Assembly (NCBI RefSeq): GCF_003284965.1
Contig: NZ_QMEW01000011.1
Location: 1 to 64,000, forward strand
Source: Mycolicibacterium sp. GF69
Lineage (GTDB): Bacteria > Actinomycetota > Actinomycetes > Mycobacteriales > Mycobacteriaceae
Direction: 5' to 3'
Length of the DNA stretch: 64,000 bases
Position 1 is the stretch's first letter; every line of letters starts with the position of its first letter. Below the pieces are notes generated by a model, which had not been told where the DNA came from, made no database searches, and saw only the letters and a list, made by a program, of their open reading frames with translations. The position numbers and the translations under genes are program-made. This document shows, piece by piece, positions 24,736 to 33,244 of this stretch.

Positions 24736-26673
24736 TTGTACGCCGCCGCTTCCCGCCGCTTGCCCATTCCCGCCCTCGCCCTGACCACCGCCGCAGCCCT
24801 CACCCTGACCCCACTAGTGCTGCCCCCGCCGACAACTCCGCTGCACCTGTCGCTGCCCCAGGTCTCGGTCCCGCGCCTGGAGCTGACCGCCGCCATCAAC
24901 CCCGCCGACGTCACCGCGCTGATCAACAACCTCAACGCCGCCCTGCAGTCCGCCTCCACCACCGTCACCGGCCTCGTCGGAGCCCCCGGCCAAACCCTGG
25001 CCAACGCCCTGGGATCGGCCGCCACCCTCAACGACAGCCTGTGGGACGGCCTCATCGACGCCACCGACAACCGGACCCTGGCCGCGATCCTCACCACCCT
25101 CAAAGACACTGCAGGCAACGGCCTCTCACGCCTGTCGAACTCCATCGACACCGCCAACGGCACCATCGTGCTGACCACCGGGCAGCTCGCCGACCTGCTG
25201 ACCTCCACCCTTACCGGCTCCCTCGGCACCGCCCTGCACGCCGTCGCCACCGTCATCAACAACCCGCTGGCACTACCCAGCTACACCGGCCTCATCAACA
25301 CGCCCCTCGACATCGCCGGCCTCCTCGTCACCCAAGGCATCGGCGCCGTCAACAACCTCGGCGCCAACGTCCTCACCGTCACCAACACCGTCGTCACCGG
25401 AGTCACCGCCCAGGTCGACAACGCCCTCGACACCTTCAACGGCCTCCTCAGCGCCGGCAAAACCCTCACCGGCATCGACCTCATCAACGGCCTCCTCACC
25501 GCCGTCCAAGGCATCGTCTCCGCCCCTGTCACTGCCGCCGTCGCCGGCGTCAACGGCACCTCCACCACCATCACCAACGCCGCAGCCACCACCCTCGACA
25601 AGATCGCTGACGGCGCCTCCGACGCGATCGACACCTGGATCGGCGACGGCACCCGCTCGGGCGCCATCCAAGAAGTCATCAACACCATCGGCTCCGCACC
25701 TCTGAGCCCGGCCAGCTACACCCACGCCGTCTCCGTCCTAGTCGGCGCCGGCATCACCACCGTCACCAAGGTCGCCCACACCGCAGGATCCCTGGCCTCA
25801 GTGCCATTCACCGCCGCCGCCGACATCACCACCGCCGCTGCCGACGTAATCACCGCGCTCACATCGGGATTGGCCACAGCCGCCTCTGGCATCATGCAAG
25901 CCGCCGGGCTGCCCTCCCTCGTCTACGGCCTACCCCACGCCATGGCCGCCACCGTCAACGGTCTCGTCAACGCTGCGGCATTCACCACCGCCACCGGCCT
26001 GCGCACCATTGCCGCGGCCCTCGACTTCGGCTCGGCCATCACCGGAAACCTCACCTCGGCCGCCGCCCCCACATCCAGAGCAGTCACCCTCACCCTCGCC
26101 GCCGACACCACCACCGACAAGGACGACGCTGAACCGGCGGCAGGGGACAGCACCACCGCAGAACCGGCCTCCCACAACACCGACACCGGCACCGCCTCGA
26201 CCGAACCCGTCACCGAAGCGGACACGGACACCGCCGCCGAGACTCCCGCGGCCGCCGAGCCCGATCCCGCCACCGATCCCGGCACGCCAACCACCGACAC
26301 CGAACCCGCGGCGAACCCCACAACTACGCTGCCCGCCGACACCGAGACAACGACACCGGCCGCCGAGACCAAGCCGTCCACCGGGGCCAAGCCCGACACC
26401 GATAAGGACGACGAGGCCACCGCCAGCACCGACACCGACACCGACAAGCCCGCCACCACGACACCCAAGAAGAAGCCCCGCGTCACCGACCGGACAGCAG
26501 GCGAGGACAACGACGCAACCGAATCGACCAGCACCACCGGACGAACCACTCCCGACCGCGACACGACATCCACCGCGGACAGCTCGACCAAGACCCCCAA
26601 GCACGCCTCAGCGACCTCCCCGCGCCACGCCGCCGCAAGCACCGACGCCCCCAAGCACGCCGCCGCGGCATAA
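24736..26673 (+). CDS. large exported repetitive protein with disordered acidic tail
   Basis: 645 residues from TTG 24736 (GCAGGAG in front). Residues 1-33 are a signal-peptide-like segment (LPIPALALTTAAALTLTPLVLPP). Residues about 50-455 are weakly hydrophobic, rich in Ala, Thr, Asn and Leu, with repeated NNL/LINGL units, in the style of mycobacterial cell-envelope proteins such as PGRS-like or GjpA-type porin-like proteins. Residues 455-645 are disordered, dominated by Thr, Asp, Glu, Pro. The gene ends with KHASATSPRHAAAS and a strong hairpin follows. Role unknown; a surface role is inferred. Confidence 0.75.
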   Translation: MYAAASRRLPIPALALTTAAALTLTPLVLPPPTTPLHLSLPQVSVPRLELTAAINPADVTALINNLNAALQSASTTVTGLVGAPGQTLANALGSAATLNDSLWDGLIDATDNRTLAAILTTLKDTAGNGLSRLSNSIDTANGTIVLTTGQLADLLTSTLTGSLGTALHAVATVINNPLALPSYTGLINTPLDIAGLLVTQGIGAVNNLGANVLTVTNTVVTGVTAQVDNALDTFNGLLSAGKTLTGIDLINGLLTAVQGIVSAPVTAAVAGVNGTSTTITNAAATTLDKIADGASDAIDTWIGDGTRSGAIQEVINTIGSAPLSPASYTHAVSVLVGAGITTVTKVAHTAGSLASVPFTAAADITTAAADVITALTSGLATAASGIMQAAGLPSLVYGLPHAMAATVNGLVNAAAFTTATGLRTIAAALDFGSAITGNLTSAAAPTSRAVTLTLAADTTTDKDDAEPAAGDSTTAEPASHNTDTGTASTEPVTEADTDTAAETPAAAEPDPATDPGTPTTDTEPAANPTTTLPADTETTTPAAETKPSTGAKPDTDKDDEATASTDTDTDKPATTTPKKKPRVTDRTAGEDNDATESTSTTGRTTPDRDTTSTADSSTKTPKHASATSPRHAAASTDAPKHAAAA

Positions 26674-26689
26674 CCCCAGAAACACCAGC

Positions 26690-26719
26690 GGCGGCCCACG
26701 GATCACTCCGTGGGCCGCC
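26690..26719 (+). terminator. strong hairpin terminator
   Basis: GGCGGCCCACGGA and its complement form a perfect 13-bp stem with loop TCAC, 16 bases after the stop of the exported protein gene. No T-tract follows, which is usual in mycobacteria. Confidence 0.75.
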
Positions 26720-26878
26720 ACTGCCGCGTACGGACACCGACCAAACGCGAGACGTCAGCCCAGCAGCGCCGCCGACCACCGGTCCGCATCGAACAACTCA
26801 GCCGACGCAAGACCGGTAACCGACTGCAACGCACCGGGATACACCCGCTCATTGCAATACGGCCACGAGTTCCCCAAC

Positions 26879-27193
26879 ATGTCGCGCCGCGGCTACGCCA
26901 CCTACCCGGTCTTCCTTCTCGACGGCCACGCCGCTTGCAACCAGCAGGGCCGCACCTTCGCCTCACTCGAAGAGCGCGGTCTCCTCGTCATCCGTCACGA
27001 CCTCGTGCCGCGTGAACCCAAGCCGGCGACGACCAGGACGTCACGCACGCTCGCCGGCGAAAGCACGGTGACCATCCCTGCCCACGACGCCCCCGTCGAC
27101 CCTGGGATGGCGCACCTCCGTCGAACTCGCAACGTCTGTCGACAGTGCGCAAGAGTGAGCGGACCGCGGCCGCAGCGGGAAAGTGAAACTTAG
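26879..27193 (+). pseudogene. probable gene remnant, 5' end missing
   Basis: An open frame of 104 codons from ATG 26879 has coding-like codon use (RRGYATYPVFLLDGHAACNQ, TFASLEERGLLVI). The coding look continues upstream (TDCNAPGYTRSLQYGHEFPN) to about 26770 without any ATG or GTG start, so the 5' part seems lost. Similarity cannot be assigned. If it is a real gene, the start would be ATG 26879 with no ribosome-binding site. Between 26720 and 26770 nothing is seen. Confidence 0.4.
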
Positions 27194-27203
27194 AAACGTT
27201 GTT

Positions 27204-27587
27204 TCAGCGACGGCGAACGATCTCGGCGTACCGCGGATTCTGATAGAGCGCCTGCTGGGACACGCCCAAGGCCTTGGCGATCGCCGCCGCAGTCACTCCT
27301 CGATCACGGGCGTCCTGCATAGCTGGGGCGGGATCCGCCACCGGCGCCAGAATTCGGATCACCAACGCGGCCCACGGCTTTTCGAAGGCTTGCAGTAGCT
27401 CGTAGCGTGCGTCGGCAGGATCGCGCGCGAGAAGGACGTCTACAGCCGTTGCTGCGTCGCCGGCACCACACCCAGGGCCGTCAACGAGTCGACTGGCGGC
27501 AAGCAGTCGCGCCGAGTGCAGAGCGTCGGCCGCGACACGGCTAGTGGCAAGCGCGAGGTCCTCATCGGAGAGGTCATCGAAAGCCAC
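27204..27587 (-). CDS. HTH DNA-binding protein
   Basis: 127 residues. The C-terminal VTAAAIAKALGVSQQALYQNPRY (about 98-120) is a helix-turn-helix close in style to the one in 7059-7451. The N-terminal part is helical (DEDLALATSRVAADALHSARLL). Divergent from 27722-27991 across a promoter region with several inverted repeats, so it may regulate that promoter. Confidence 0.7.
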   Translation of the reverse strand: MAFDDLSDEDLALATSRVAADALHSARLLAASRLVDGPGCGAGDAATAVDVLLARDPADARYELLQAFEKPWAALVIRILAPVADPAPAMQDARDRGVTAAAIAKALGVSQQALYQNPRYAEIVRRR

Positions 27588-27629
27588 GAGGGTAGATTAG
27601 CTGGTCCACTCAACCTTAATGAGTATCTG

Positions 27630-27697
27630 TTGACAACACGCCTTGAGTACTCGTTATAGTGACAACATAGGTTGAATGCGACAACCAATAATGGTTG
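27630..27697. promoter_or_regulatory. divergent promoter with inverted repeat
   Basis: TTGACA at 27630-27635 and TATAGT at 27655-27660 are good promoter boxes, though 19 bases apart. CAACCA-ATAA-TGGTTG (27682-27697) is a perfect inverted repeat between the -10 box and the start at 27722. This is the most AT-rich intergenic stretch of the left half. Confidence 0.5.
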
Positions 27698-27721
27698 GCA
27701 ACGGGAAAGGTAGGGGCAGGG

Positions 27722-27991
27722 ATGCCAGACACGCTCTCTCACCAGATCCAAGAGGCCTGCGACGACCTGTACTGCTCACCCCTGGACCCCGTAGCCCAAG
27801 CCAACGCCCGCGATCTTCTCCGGCAATCCACACCCGCCCTGGATGAGCGGAACCTCACCCGCCGGATCCGGATCGCCTGCGACGAGCTGCACGACGACCC
27901 CAACGATCTCGATGCCCGCCACGCCCTCCTGGCCCTGATCGACCCGACATCCTCAGCGGCGAACCGCCTCGGTGTCACAGCCCGGACCTAG
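27722..27991 (+). CDS. small protein with duplicated ACDELHDDP repeat
   Basis: 89 residues made of two similar units: IQEACDDLYCSPLDPVAQANARDLL and, 32 residues on, IRIACDELHDDPNDLDARHALL. A single such unit forms the C-terminal half of the protein at 44184-44447. Helical, soluble, no known domain. ATG 27722 has AAAGGTAGGGGCAGG in front. Just downstream, a 40-codon frame at 28004 is open but unsupported. Confidence 0.65.
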   Translation: MPDTLSHQIQEACDDLYCSPLDPVAQANARDLLRQSTPALDERNLTRRIRIACDELHDDPNDLDARHALLALIDPTSSAANRLGVTART

Positions 27992-28135
27992 CATCACGGC
28001 CGAATGGCTGATCAGCTGCGCGCGTACTGGTTCGCGCTGGACCTCACCGAGGCCCAGGCGTCTGTCAGAGTTCCAAGGCGAAGGCGTCGTCAATCGGCGA
28101 CCGATCGGAGGCATTTCTGCAGCTAAACTGGCCCC

Positions 28136-29158
28136 ATGAGCCAGCCGATGGGATTCGAGGTGCCGGCCTTCCGGGGTGGGTCCGATTCGATGGGTCAGCA
28201 GGGCCAACAGGCGGCATCTGACCTGTCGAGCGGCGTGTCCTCCGCGCTGTCGCCACCGGGGGCGTCGAGCCCTGTCGGCAATCAGATCTCCATGCTCACC
28301 GGCAGCCTGCAAACCGGCCTCTCGCCGGCCGGACCTGCCCTGTCCAGCGGTGCGCAGGACCTCAATCAGACGACGCAGGGTGCCATGTCGGGCATCCAGA
28401 ATCAGGACGCGAAGAACGCGGCCGGGTTCGAAAACACTGGCACCCCTGGCCAGGGGTTGGCCGGCTCGGATGTCCCCGGTCAGCTCGATCCGGAATCGAT
28501 CGATCAAGAAGCCAAGGCTAAGGCCGAGGAGATGCTCGGTGGCGATCAATCGCAACAGATGATGCAGCAGATGATGCAGATGGGCATGCAGGCCGGCATG
28601 CAGATCCCCCAGCAGATCATGCAACAGCTGCAGCAGATCACCAGCAAGGTGGGTGAGGCGGTCGGCAAGGCCGGCGAGCAGGTTGGTCAGCTCGTCGGCA
28701 AGGTCGCCGAGCAGGCCACAAAGGCTGCGACCGAGACCCCGGACCTCGGCCTCGACGGTCTTGGTGGCGCCGGCGGCGGATTCGGCGGCGGCGGTGGTGG
28801 CGGCGGAGGTATGGACCCCGGCACCACGATCCCGGCCGGCCTGGAGACCCCGGTGACTCCCATGAATACCTCCAGCGCATTGCAGGGGAGCGCTTTGCAG
28901 GCGCCTGGTGGTGGTTCGCCGGCAGGGGCTGCGGGCAGCCGGATGCCGATGATGCCGATGATGCCGATGCACGGCATGCACGGTGGCGGCGGTAAGGGTG
29001 GCGGGGAAGGTACAAAGCGCGACCCCGCGATCTTCCCCGAGGACAAGATCTACGACGCCCCGGGCGGCGTCGAGCAGACGTTCGGCGCGATCCCCGAGAT
29101 CGAGTCCGAGGAGCCGCCGTTCGGCAATGCCGGCGGATCGCACTCCTCCGGTCACTAG
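28136..29158 (+). CDS. Met/Gln/Gly-rich ESX-associated-type protein
   Basis: 340 residues. An N-terminal helical, low-complexity part (about 1-110) is followed by a Met/Gln run (QQMMQQMMQMGMQAGMQ), an amphipathic helix (EAVGKAGEQVGQLVGKVAEQ), a glycine tract and a C-terminal KRDPAIFPEDKIYDAPGGVE. Proteins with this arrangement occur near mycobacterial ESX loci; assignment as ESX-associated is inference. TAAACT ends six bases before ATG 28136 and no ribosome-binding site is present, so the mRNA is probably leaderless. Confidence 0.65.
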   Translation: MSQPMGFEVPAFRGGSDSMGQQGQQAASDLSSGVSSALSPPGASSPVGNQISMLTGSLQTGLSPAGPALSSGAQDLNQTTQGAMSGIQNQDAKNAAGFENTGTPGQGLAGSDVPGQLDPESIDQEAKAKAEEMLGGDQSQQMMQQMMQMGMQAGMQIPQQIMQQLQQITSKVGEAVGKAGEQVGQLVGKVAEQATKAATETPDLGLDGLGGAGGGFGGGGGGGGGMDPGTTIPAGLETPVTPMNTSSALQGSALQAPGGGSPAGAAGSRMPMMPMMPMHGMHGGGGKGGGEGTKRDPAIFPEDKIYDAPGGVEQTFGAIPEIESEEPPFGNAGGSHSSGH

Positions 29159-29316
29159 CCCCCGGGGCCCTGTCATTTGCGGTTGTCGCCGCACCCAGGA
29201 TCAGGGTCGAGGCGGTGTTAGCCTTTGCAGTGTGATGAGCACTGGCATTGTGCGCCAGCACTATTCGGCTCATCGCGCGCATATGCACACAATCTCGCCG
29301 ATCCCCTGAGGACGCC

Positions 29317-30177
29317 ATGACTGTCGTCGACGACGCCCCCCTGGACACCCACCCCACCCGCAACGGGACCGCGTTCTCCACGGGCCCGATCGCGACACTG
29401 ACCGCCCAGCAGCCGGTGCTGTCGCCCGGAGACGACGATCTGGTCCTGGCCGACGGCGAAGAGGTTGTGGCGGCGCCTGGGTCGGCGAAGATGCTGCGCG
29501 TCACCCGCTTCGCCGCGGTGTCCATCACCGCTGTCATCGGCATCGCCTCGTTCATTCTCAGCTTCGCGTCGCTCACCGACCTCGCGATCCGAGCCGGATA
29601 CCCCCGCAACCTGGCACCGCTCTGGCCGATCATTGTCGACGGGACGATCCTGGCATCCACCATGGCAGTTCTTGCCCTGGGTGCGTACGGGGCGCAGCAG
29701 CGAGCGAATCGGCGCTTCTTCTGGTGGGTTCTTGCCTTATCGGCGATGGTCAGTGTCGGCGCCAACGCGCTGCATGCGACCATCCAGCCCGGTATCGAAC
29801 TCGCGCCGTGGCTGAAGGCGGCGATCGGGGTGGTCCCACCAGTCAGTCTCTTGGCCACAGCCCACGGCGCCGCGATTCTTTCGAGGGTTCGCCCCATGAC
29901 TGTGAAAGCCGTTCGCCTGCAACAGGAAGTGCAGCAGGTGCAGCAGGAGGAGGATCGTCGCCGGTACTGGCTTGAGGCTGCGCGCGCAGTCCAGCAGCAG
30001 AACCCGTCCGTGAAAGCCATCGCAGATCGGCCGGTCGAGCAGATCGCCGAAGTGCTGGAAGCAACTCACAACGGCGTATCGCAGCGCGGCATTAACACCG
30101 CAACAGGCTTGCATCACGAGACGATCCGGAAGATCCAACAAGCCGCTGCGGCGGCGGCTGTGGCTTCTCAAGTTTGA
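29317..30177 (+). CDS. DUF2637-type membrane protein
   Basis: 286 residues. Four hydrophobic segments lie between about residues 65 and 190 (FAAVSITAVIGIASFILSFA; LWPIIVDGTILASTMAVLAL; FFWWVLALSAMVSVGANAL; WLKAAIGVVPPVSLLATA). The pattern matches DUF2637, common on actinobacterial conjugative elements. The C-terminal 90 residues are cytoplasmic, starting with a coiled coil (LQQEVQQVQQEEDRRRYW) and ending with a helix-turn-helix-like GINTATGLHHETIRKIQQA. Start ATG 29317. Confidence 0.75.
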   Translation: MTVVDDAPLDTHPTRNGTAFSTGPIATLTAQQPVLSPGDDDLVLADGEEVVAAPGSAKMLRVTRFAAVSITAVIGIASFILSFASLTDLAIRAGYPRNLAPLWPIIVDGTILASTMAVLALGAYGAQQRANRRFFWWVLALSAMVSVGANALHATIQPGIELAPWLKAAIGVVPPVSLLATAHGAAILSRVRPMTVKAVRLQQEVQQVQQEEDRRRYWLEAARAVQQQNPSVKAIADRPVEQIAEVLEATHNGVSQRGINTATGLHHETIRKIQQAAAAAAVASQV

Positions 30178-30216
30178 TGTCCACTTCTCAAACGAAATGT
30201 CCACACGATGTCCAAT

Positions 30217-30237
30217 TGGACATGAAAGTGAGAATTT
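30217..30237 (+). repeat. left copy of 21-bp direct repeat bounding the SMR cassette
   Basis: TGGACATGAAAGTGAGAAT plus TT, 20 of 21 identical to 31759-31779 in the same orientation. It overlaps a perfect 16-bp palindrome (ATGTCCAATTGGACAT, 30209-30224), and an inverted relative (GTGGACATTTCG...GAGAA) abuts it on the left. Apart from this, 30178-30438 has nothing gene-like. Confidence 0.65.
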
Positions 30238-30438
30238 CGCCCGGCAGGACGTCCCGGAGCGTGCTGTCACTTCAACCGGCGAAGCGAGATGTGCTGTGAG
30301 ACACGAAGCGAGACAGTGTGACCAGGAAGGACGGGTGCAGGGAGGTGGTTATCCGGTGCGTCTATTTCCTTTAGATTCTGGACGGGCTGTTGCGGTGTTT
30401 GGGCTGGTTGGTGTAGCCAATGCGTGCTGCGCTGTTGG

Positions 30439-30759
30439 TTAGTGGGCGGCGCCGAGTTCGACGAGGAGGACTCCGGTGATGATGATGGCGATACCGGTGA
30501 GCATGCGGCGGGTGAGGGCTTCTCCGAAGAGGTAGTGGGCGGCGATGGCGGTGGCGGCGACGCCGGCGGCGGCCCAGATGCCGTAGGCGATGCCCAGGGG
30601 CATTCCTTGGCGTAGTGCGACGGCGATGAGGGCGAAGGCGGTCAGGTAGCCGGCGCCTGTGATGGCGTAGAACGCGGTGCGGCCTTTGGCGGCGACGCGC
30701 AGGGACAGGGTGGCGATGACTTCGGCGATGATGGCGCCGACCAGGAACACGTATTGCAT
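30439..30759 (-). CDS. SMR-family multidrug efflux subunit A
   Basis: 106 residues with four membrane helices, the standard SMR size. The conserved membrane glutamate is in FLVGAIIAEVIATLSL (E13). Other family marks are FALIAVALRQGMPLGIAYGIWAA and LVELG near the end. SMR proteins use the proton gradient to export cationic drugs and often work as unequal pairs; the next gene upstream encodes a second subunit 6 bases away. Confidence 0.9.
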   Translation of the reverse strand: MQYVFLVGAIIAEVIATLSLRVAAKGRTAFYAITGAGYLTAFALIAVALRQGMPLGIAYGIWAAAGVAATAIAAHYLFGEALTRRMLTGIAIIITGVLLVELGAAH

Positions 30760-30765
30760 GGTGGA

Positions 30766-31110
30766 TCAGGCCTTTTCGGTTGCAGTGGCGGTGTGTGATG
30801 GGGAGCCGGTTTCGACGAGGACGACGCCGGCCATGATCAAGACGATGCCGATACCCATCAGTGGGGTGAACGCCTCGCCGAAGATGATCGAGGACAGGAC
30901 CGCGGTGAGGGCGACGCCGGAGGCGGCCCAGATGCCGTAGGCGATTCCTAGGCCCATGCCGCGTTTGAGGACTAGGGCGATGAGGGTGAAGGCCGCGAGG
31001 TAGCCCAGCACGACGACCGCGTAGAAGGCGGGGGTGGTTTGGGAGGCCTTCAGGGACAGGGTGGCGGCGACTTCGCTGGCGATCGCGGCGATGAGCAGTA
31101 TCCAGGTCAT
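30766..31110 (-). CDS. SMR-family multidrug efflux subunit B
   Basis: 114 residues, four membrane helices. The membrane glutamate is in LLIAAIASEVAATLSLKAS (E13), and GMGLGIAYGIWAASGVALTAV follows. It starts at ATG 31110, overlapping the tetR stop by four bases, and precedes the partner subunit by six. The tetR-smr-smr order suggests an EbrAB-like heterodimer controlled by the regulator. Confidence 0.9.
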   Translation of the reverse strand: MTWILLIAAIASEVAATLSLKASQTTPAFYAVVVLGYLAAFTLIALVLKRGMGLGIAYGIWAASGVALTAVLSSIIFGEAFTPLMGIGIVLIMAGVVLVETGSPSHTATATEKA

Positions 31111-31670
31111 GTGGTGGTTCCTTCGAGGAGTTTGAGGGCGATGGACTGGACGTCGGGTTTGTCGGCGGGGGTGAGCGCGAAGGTGTTGGTGGCGGCGGCG
31201 AGCCAGGTTCCGTCGGCGATCAGGCGGGCGGCGTGCAGCGCTGCGCGGGCGGCGGGTGGGGTGTCGTCGGGGACCGCGACCCAGGGGTGCAGGCGGGTGA
31301 TCCAGCGCTGCCGCAGACGTGCCGCCAGTTTGGGATCGGTGAGCACCACCAGCTCGGAGGGGCGGTGTGGGCTGTGGAAGCTCCACTCCACGTAGGCGTG
31401 GAGCCGGTCGGCCGCGGTCGGCGCTGCGGCCGCCGCGGTGGGCAGATGGGTCCGCAGTTCGGCTTCGAGTCGGTCGACGACGTGGTCGACCAGGGCGTCC
31501 ATCATGGCTGCTTTGGTCGGGAAGTGGTACATCAGACCGGGTTTGGTCAATCCGACTGCTCGCGCCACCGAATCCAGCGATACCGTCTCGCCGTCATCGA
31601 GGAGGTGCAGTGCGGCGTCGAGGATCGCCGGTGCCGAGGACGGCCGCCCCCGCTGCGTGCTGGTCGCCAT
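31107..31670 (-). CDS. TetR-family repressor of the SMR operon
   Basis: 187 residues. The N-terminal HTH is SLDSVARAVGLTKPGLMYHFPTKAAMMDAL (about 30-60), typical TetR. The C-terminal ligand domain has the FHSPHRPSELVVLTDP and LHAARLIADGTWLA segments. It is the first gene of the operon and a 24-bp palindrome ends seven bases before its start codon, so it should repress itself and both efflux genes until a ligand binds. Confidence 0.9.
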   Translation of the reverse strand: MATSTQRGRPSSAPAILDAALHLLDDGETVSLDSVARAVGLTKPGLMYHFPTKAAMMDALVDHVVDRLEAELRTHLPTAAAAAPTAADRLHAYVEWSFHSPHRPSELVVLTDPKLAARLRQRWITRLHPWVAVPDDTPPAARAALHAARLIADGTWLAAATNTFALTPADKPDVQSIALKLLEGTTT

Positions 31671-31676
31671 CCTAAT

Positions 31677-31700
31677 ACTTTACCATCCGGATGGTAAAGT
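31677..31700. promoter_or_regulatory. 24-bp perfect palindromic TetR operator
   Basis: ACTTTACCATCC followed by its exact complement, with no spacer, directly upstream of the tetR start at 31670. Confidence 0.85.
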
Positions 31701-31758
31701 AGACAAGTTGGTTAGGAGAGCACGGTGCTCGTTGTGTTGCGCGGCGTCCCTGTGGCAG

Positions 31759-31779
31759 TGGACACGAAAGTGAGAATTT
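31759..31779 (+). repeat. right copy of 21-bp direct repeat bounding the SMR cassette
   Basis: TGGACACGAAAGTGAGAAT plus TT, one mismatch from the left copy at 30217. Two weaker relatives follow (GTGGACACCGAGCGAGAA from 31786; GTGGACCCAAAATTTGAGAA near 31835), giving iterated units. Multiple terminal repeats of this kind resemble IS21-type ends, but no transposase gene is present. Confidence 0.6.
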
Positions 31780-31962
31780 GCAGGGTGGACACCGAGCGAG
31801 AACGCCGCTGACGGCGCAGGTCAACCGGCCACGTGTGGACCCAAAATTTGAGAAAGCACAGCGGCGGCTGCTGCTGAGGACGCATCGAACTAAGGCCCAG
31901 CTAGCTCGACGGCCCGACGCGCGGCCTGGCATGGCGCCGGTGTGGCGAGCGGGCGTCAGTCA

Positions 31963-31975
31963 GGGACGTGTCGTC
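31963..31975 (-). repeat. dispersed element copy 10
   Basis: Minus-strand GACGACACGTCCC, between tetR and the HNH gene. 31860-32080 otherwise holds no gene; a TATAGT-like box (GATAGTCT) appears at about 32062. Confidence 0.6.
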
Positions 31976-32103
31976 AGGCCAGGTCAGGCCCACTGTTGGG
32001 TTATGGCGCTATGCGACAGTGCAATTCGATCATTGGCGCAGCCGGATCTGTCGGAATCCGCCGATAGTCTGAACAGGCAATACACAACCGGGGGAGGTAC
32101 GGC

Positions 32104-32799
32104 ATGCGGATTCGACGAAGCGGTGCAGTGGCAGTGGTCGGTGCGGCGATCGCGATCGCGGCCTGGCTGAACCCGAGCTTCGATCTCGGCTACCGCGGTG
32201 ACACCGTGGCGATCGCCGCACCCGAAGCAGCCGGCGATCTGGCATCCTTACTGGACCAGGTGAAAGTGGTCGACCGCATCAACGACGTCCCCGGCTACGA
32301 GCGCAGCTGCAAGCGCGGCGACGCGTGTTCGTTTGGGCCCGCGTGGAACGACCCCACAGACGTTACGGGTTGCGATGCCCGAAACCGGGTCCTTTCCAGA
32401 CAGTTACGCGACGTCGTGTTCAAGGACGGTACGCGGAACTGCAAGGTCATCGCGGGGTGGCTCCAGGATCCGTATAGCGGAGAGCGGGTAGACCTGCGCG
32501 ACGTGGAGCTGGACCATACAGTGGCCCTCCATCGTGCATGGAATGCTGGTGCCTGGCAATGGGATTCGCGCAAGCGGCAGATATTCGCCAACGATCCGAT
32601 GGAGCTACGCGCGCTGTCGTCGAGCGTTAACCGAGCGAAATCAGATGCTGCGCTTGACGAGTGGATGCCACCCCTGCCGCAAGCGCGTTGCCCGTTCGTC
32701 ATCGAATACCTGTCCGTCATGGCGAAGTACGAGCTACCCATCACGGTCAGCGAGCGAGATGCGGCTGCAGTGGCCTGCGCAACCGCGCCGCTCAGCTGA
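32104..32799 (+). CDS. secreted HNH endonuclease (GmrSD/DUF1524-type)
   Basis: 231 residues. Residues 8-24 form a signal-anchor (AVAVVGAAIAIAAWLNP). The nuclease part contains VELDHTVALHRAW (the DH of the HNH motif, about 139) and FANDPMELRALSSSVNRAKSD (Asn and His-region end, about 162-182), matching secreted actinobacterial HNH proteins. Four Cys pairs may form disulfides outside the cell. Start ATG 32104 after GGGGGAGG. A role in extracellular DNA use or defence is inference. Confidence 0.85.
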   Translation: MRIRRSGAVAVVGAAIAIAAWLNPSFDLGYRGDTVAIAAPEAAGDLASLLDQVKVVDRINDVPGYERSCKRGDACSFGPAWNDPTDVTGCDARNRVLSRQLRDVVFKDGTRNCKVIAGWLQDPYSGERVDLRDVELDHTVALHRAWNAGAWQWDSRKRQIFANDPMELRALSSSVNRAKSDAALDEWMPPLPQARCPFVIEYLSVMAKYELPITVSERDAAAVACATAPLS

Positions 32800-32812
32800 A
32801 CGCCACTTAGGT

Positions 32813-33241
32813 CTATACGGCGGCACGCATACCCTGCACGCTCACGGCATCCCGCACGGCGCTCATGAGCCCGTCAGCAGTGTGCTCGCTGCAGGCGGTG
32901 GTGTGGACCAGGCCGGAAGCGTAATCGTCTCGGTGTGACCAGATCTCGACAATCCAGTCCTCTGGTGCCGCAGCTGGCCGAGCGAGCTTCCGCAGCCCGA
33001 AGCCGCGGTGGTCGGACACGTGCAGCAGATGGCCGTCGCTCAGTCTGCATTCGATGACATAGCGCGCCGGCGGCGGGCCCGGCAGTTCGTCCGGGCCGAG
33101 CACATGCGGGGGATAGGGCTCATCGGCATCCGCCGGCCCCACGCGCACCACCTCAGCGTCACCAATCTGCTGGCGCAGCAAGCTGAGAAGCGCGGAGTAC
33201 TTCGACGACAGAAGAGCGCACGTCAGCGCAGCGCTGGTCAC
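32813..33241 (-). CDS. hypothetical protein of the DUF5631-type operon
   Basis: 142 residues, not recognised. Beta-rich middle (YVIECRLSDGHLLHVSDHRGFGLRKL; WIVEIWSHRDDYASGLV). Starts at GTG 33241, two bases after the stop of the 857-residue protein, so it is the third gene of that operon. It resembles small chaperone-like or immunity-like partners in size, but nothing is proven. Confidence 0.65.
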   Translation of the reverse strand: MTSAALTCALLSSKYSALLSLLRQQIGDAEVVRVGPADADEPYPPHVLGPDELPGPPPARYVIECRLSDGHLLHVSDHRGFGLRKLARPAAAPEDWIVEIWSHRDDYASGLVHTTACSEHTADGLMSAVRDAVSVQGMRAAV

Positions 33242-33244
33242 CGC

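Noticed and set aside
25923..26699. Minus-strand frame rich in Val/Ser/Gly opposite the exported protein tail
   Set aside because: Low-complexity mirror of the Thr/Asp/Pro-rich tail; no start site or family feature.
28004..28126. 40-codon frame after the 27722 gene
   Set aside because: No ribosome-binding site, Arg-rich end typical of out-of-frame GC-rich DNA, and it runs through the promoter of 28136.
29317..30177. DUF2637 protein as replication initiator because of its C-terminal HTH-like part
   Set aside because: Four membrane segments and the known family pattern make a membrane protein; no iterons or origin-like region seen nearby.
30241..30270. GGACGTCCCGGAGCGTGCTGTCAC as another copy of the dispersed element
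   Set aside because: Spacing and order of the conserved bases do not match the 13-bp core.
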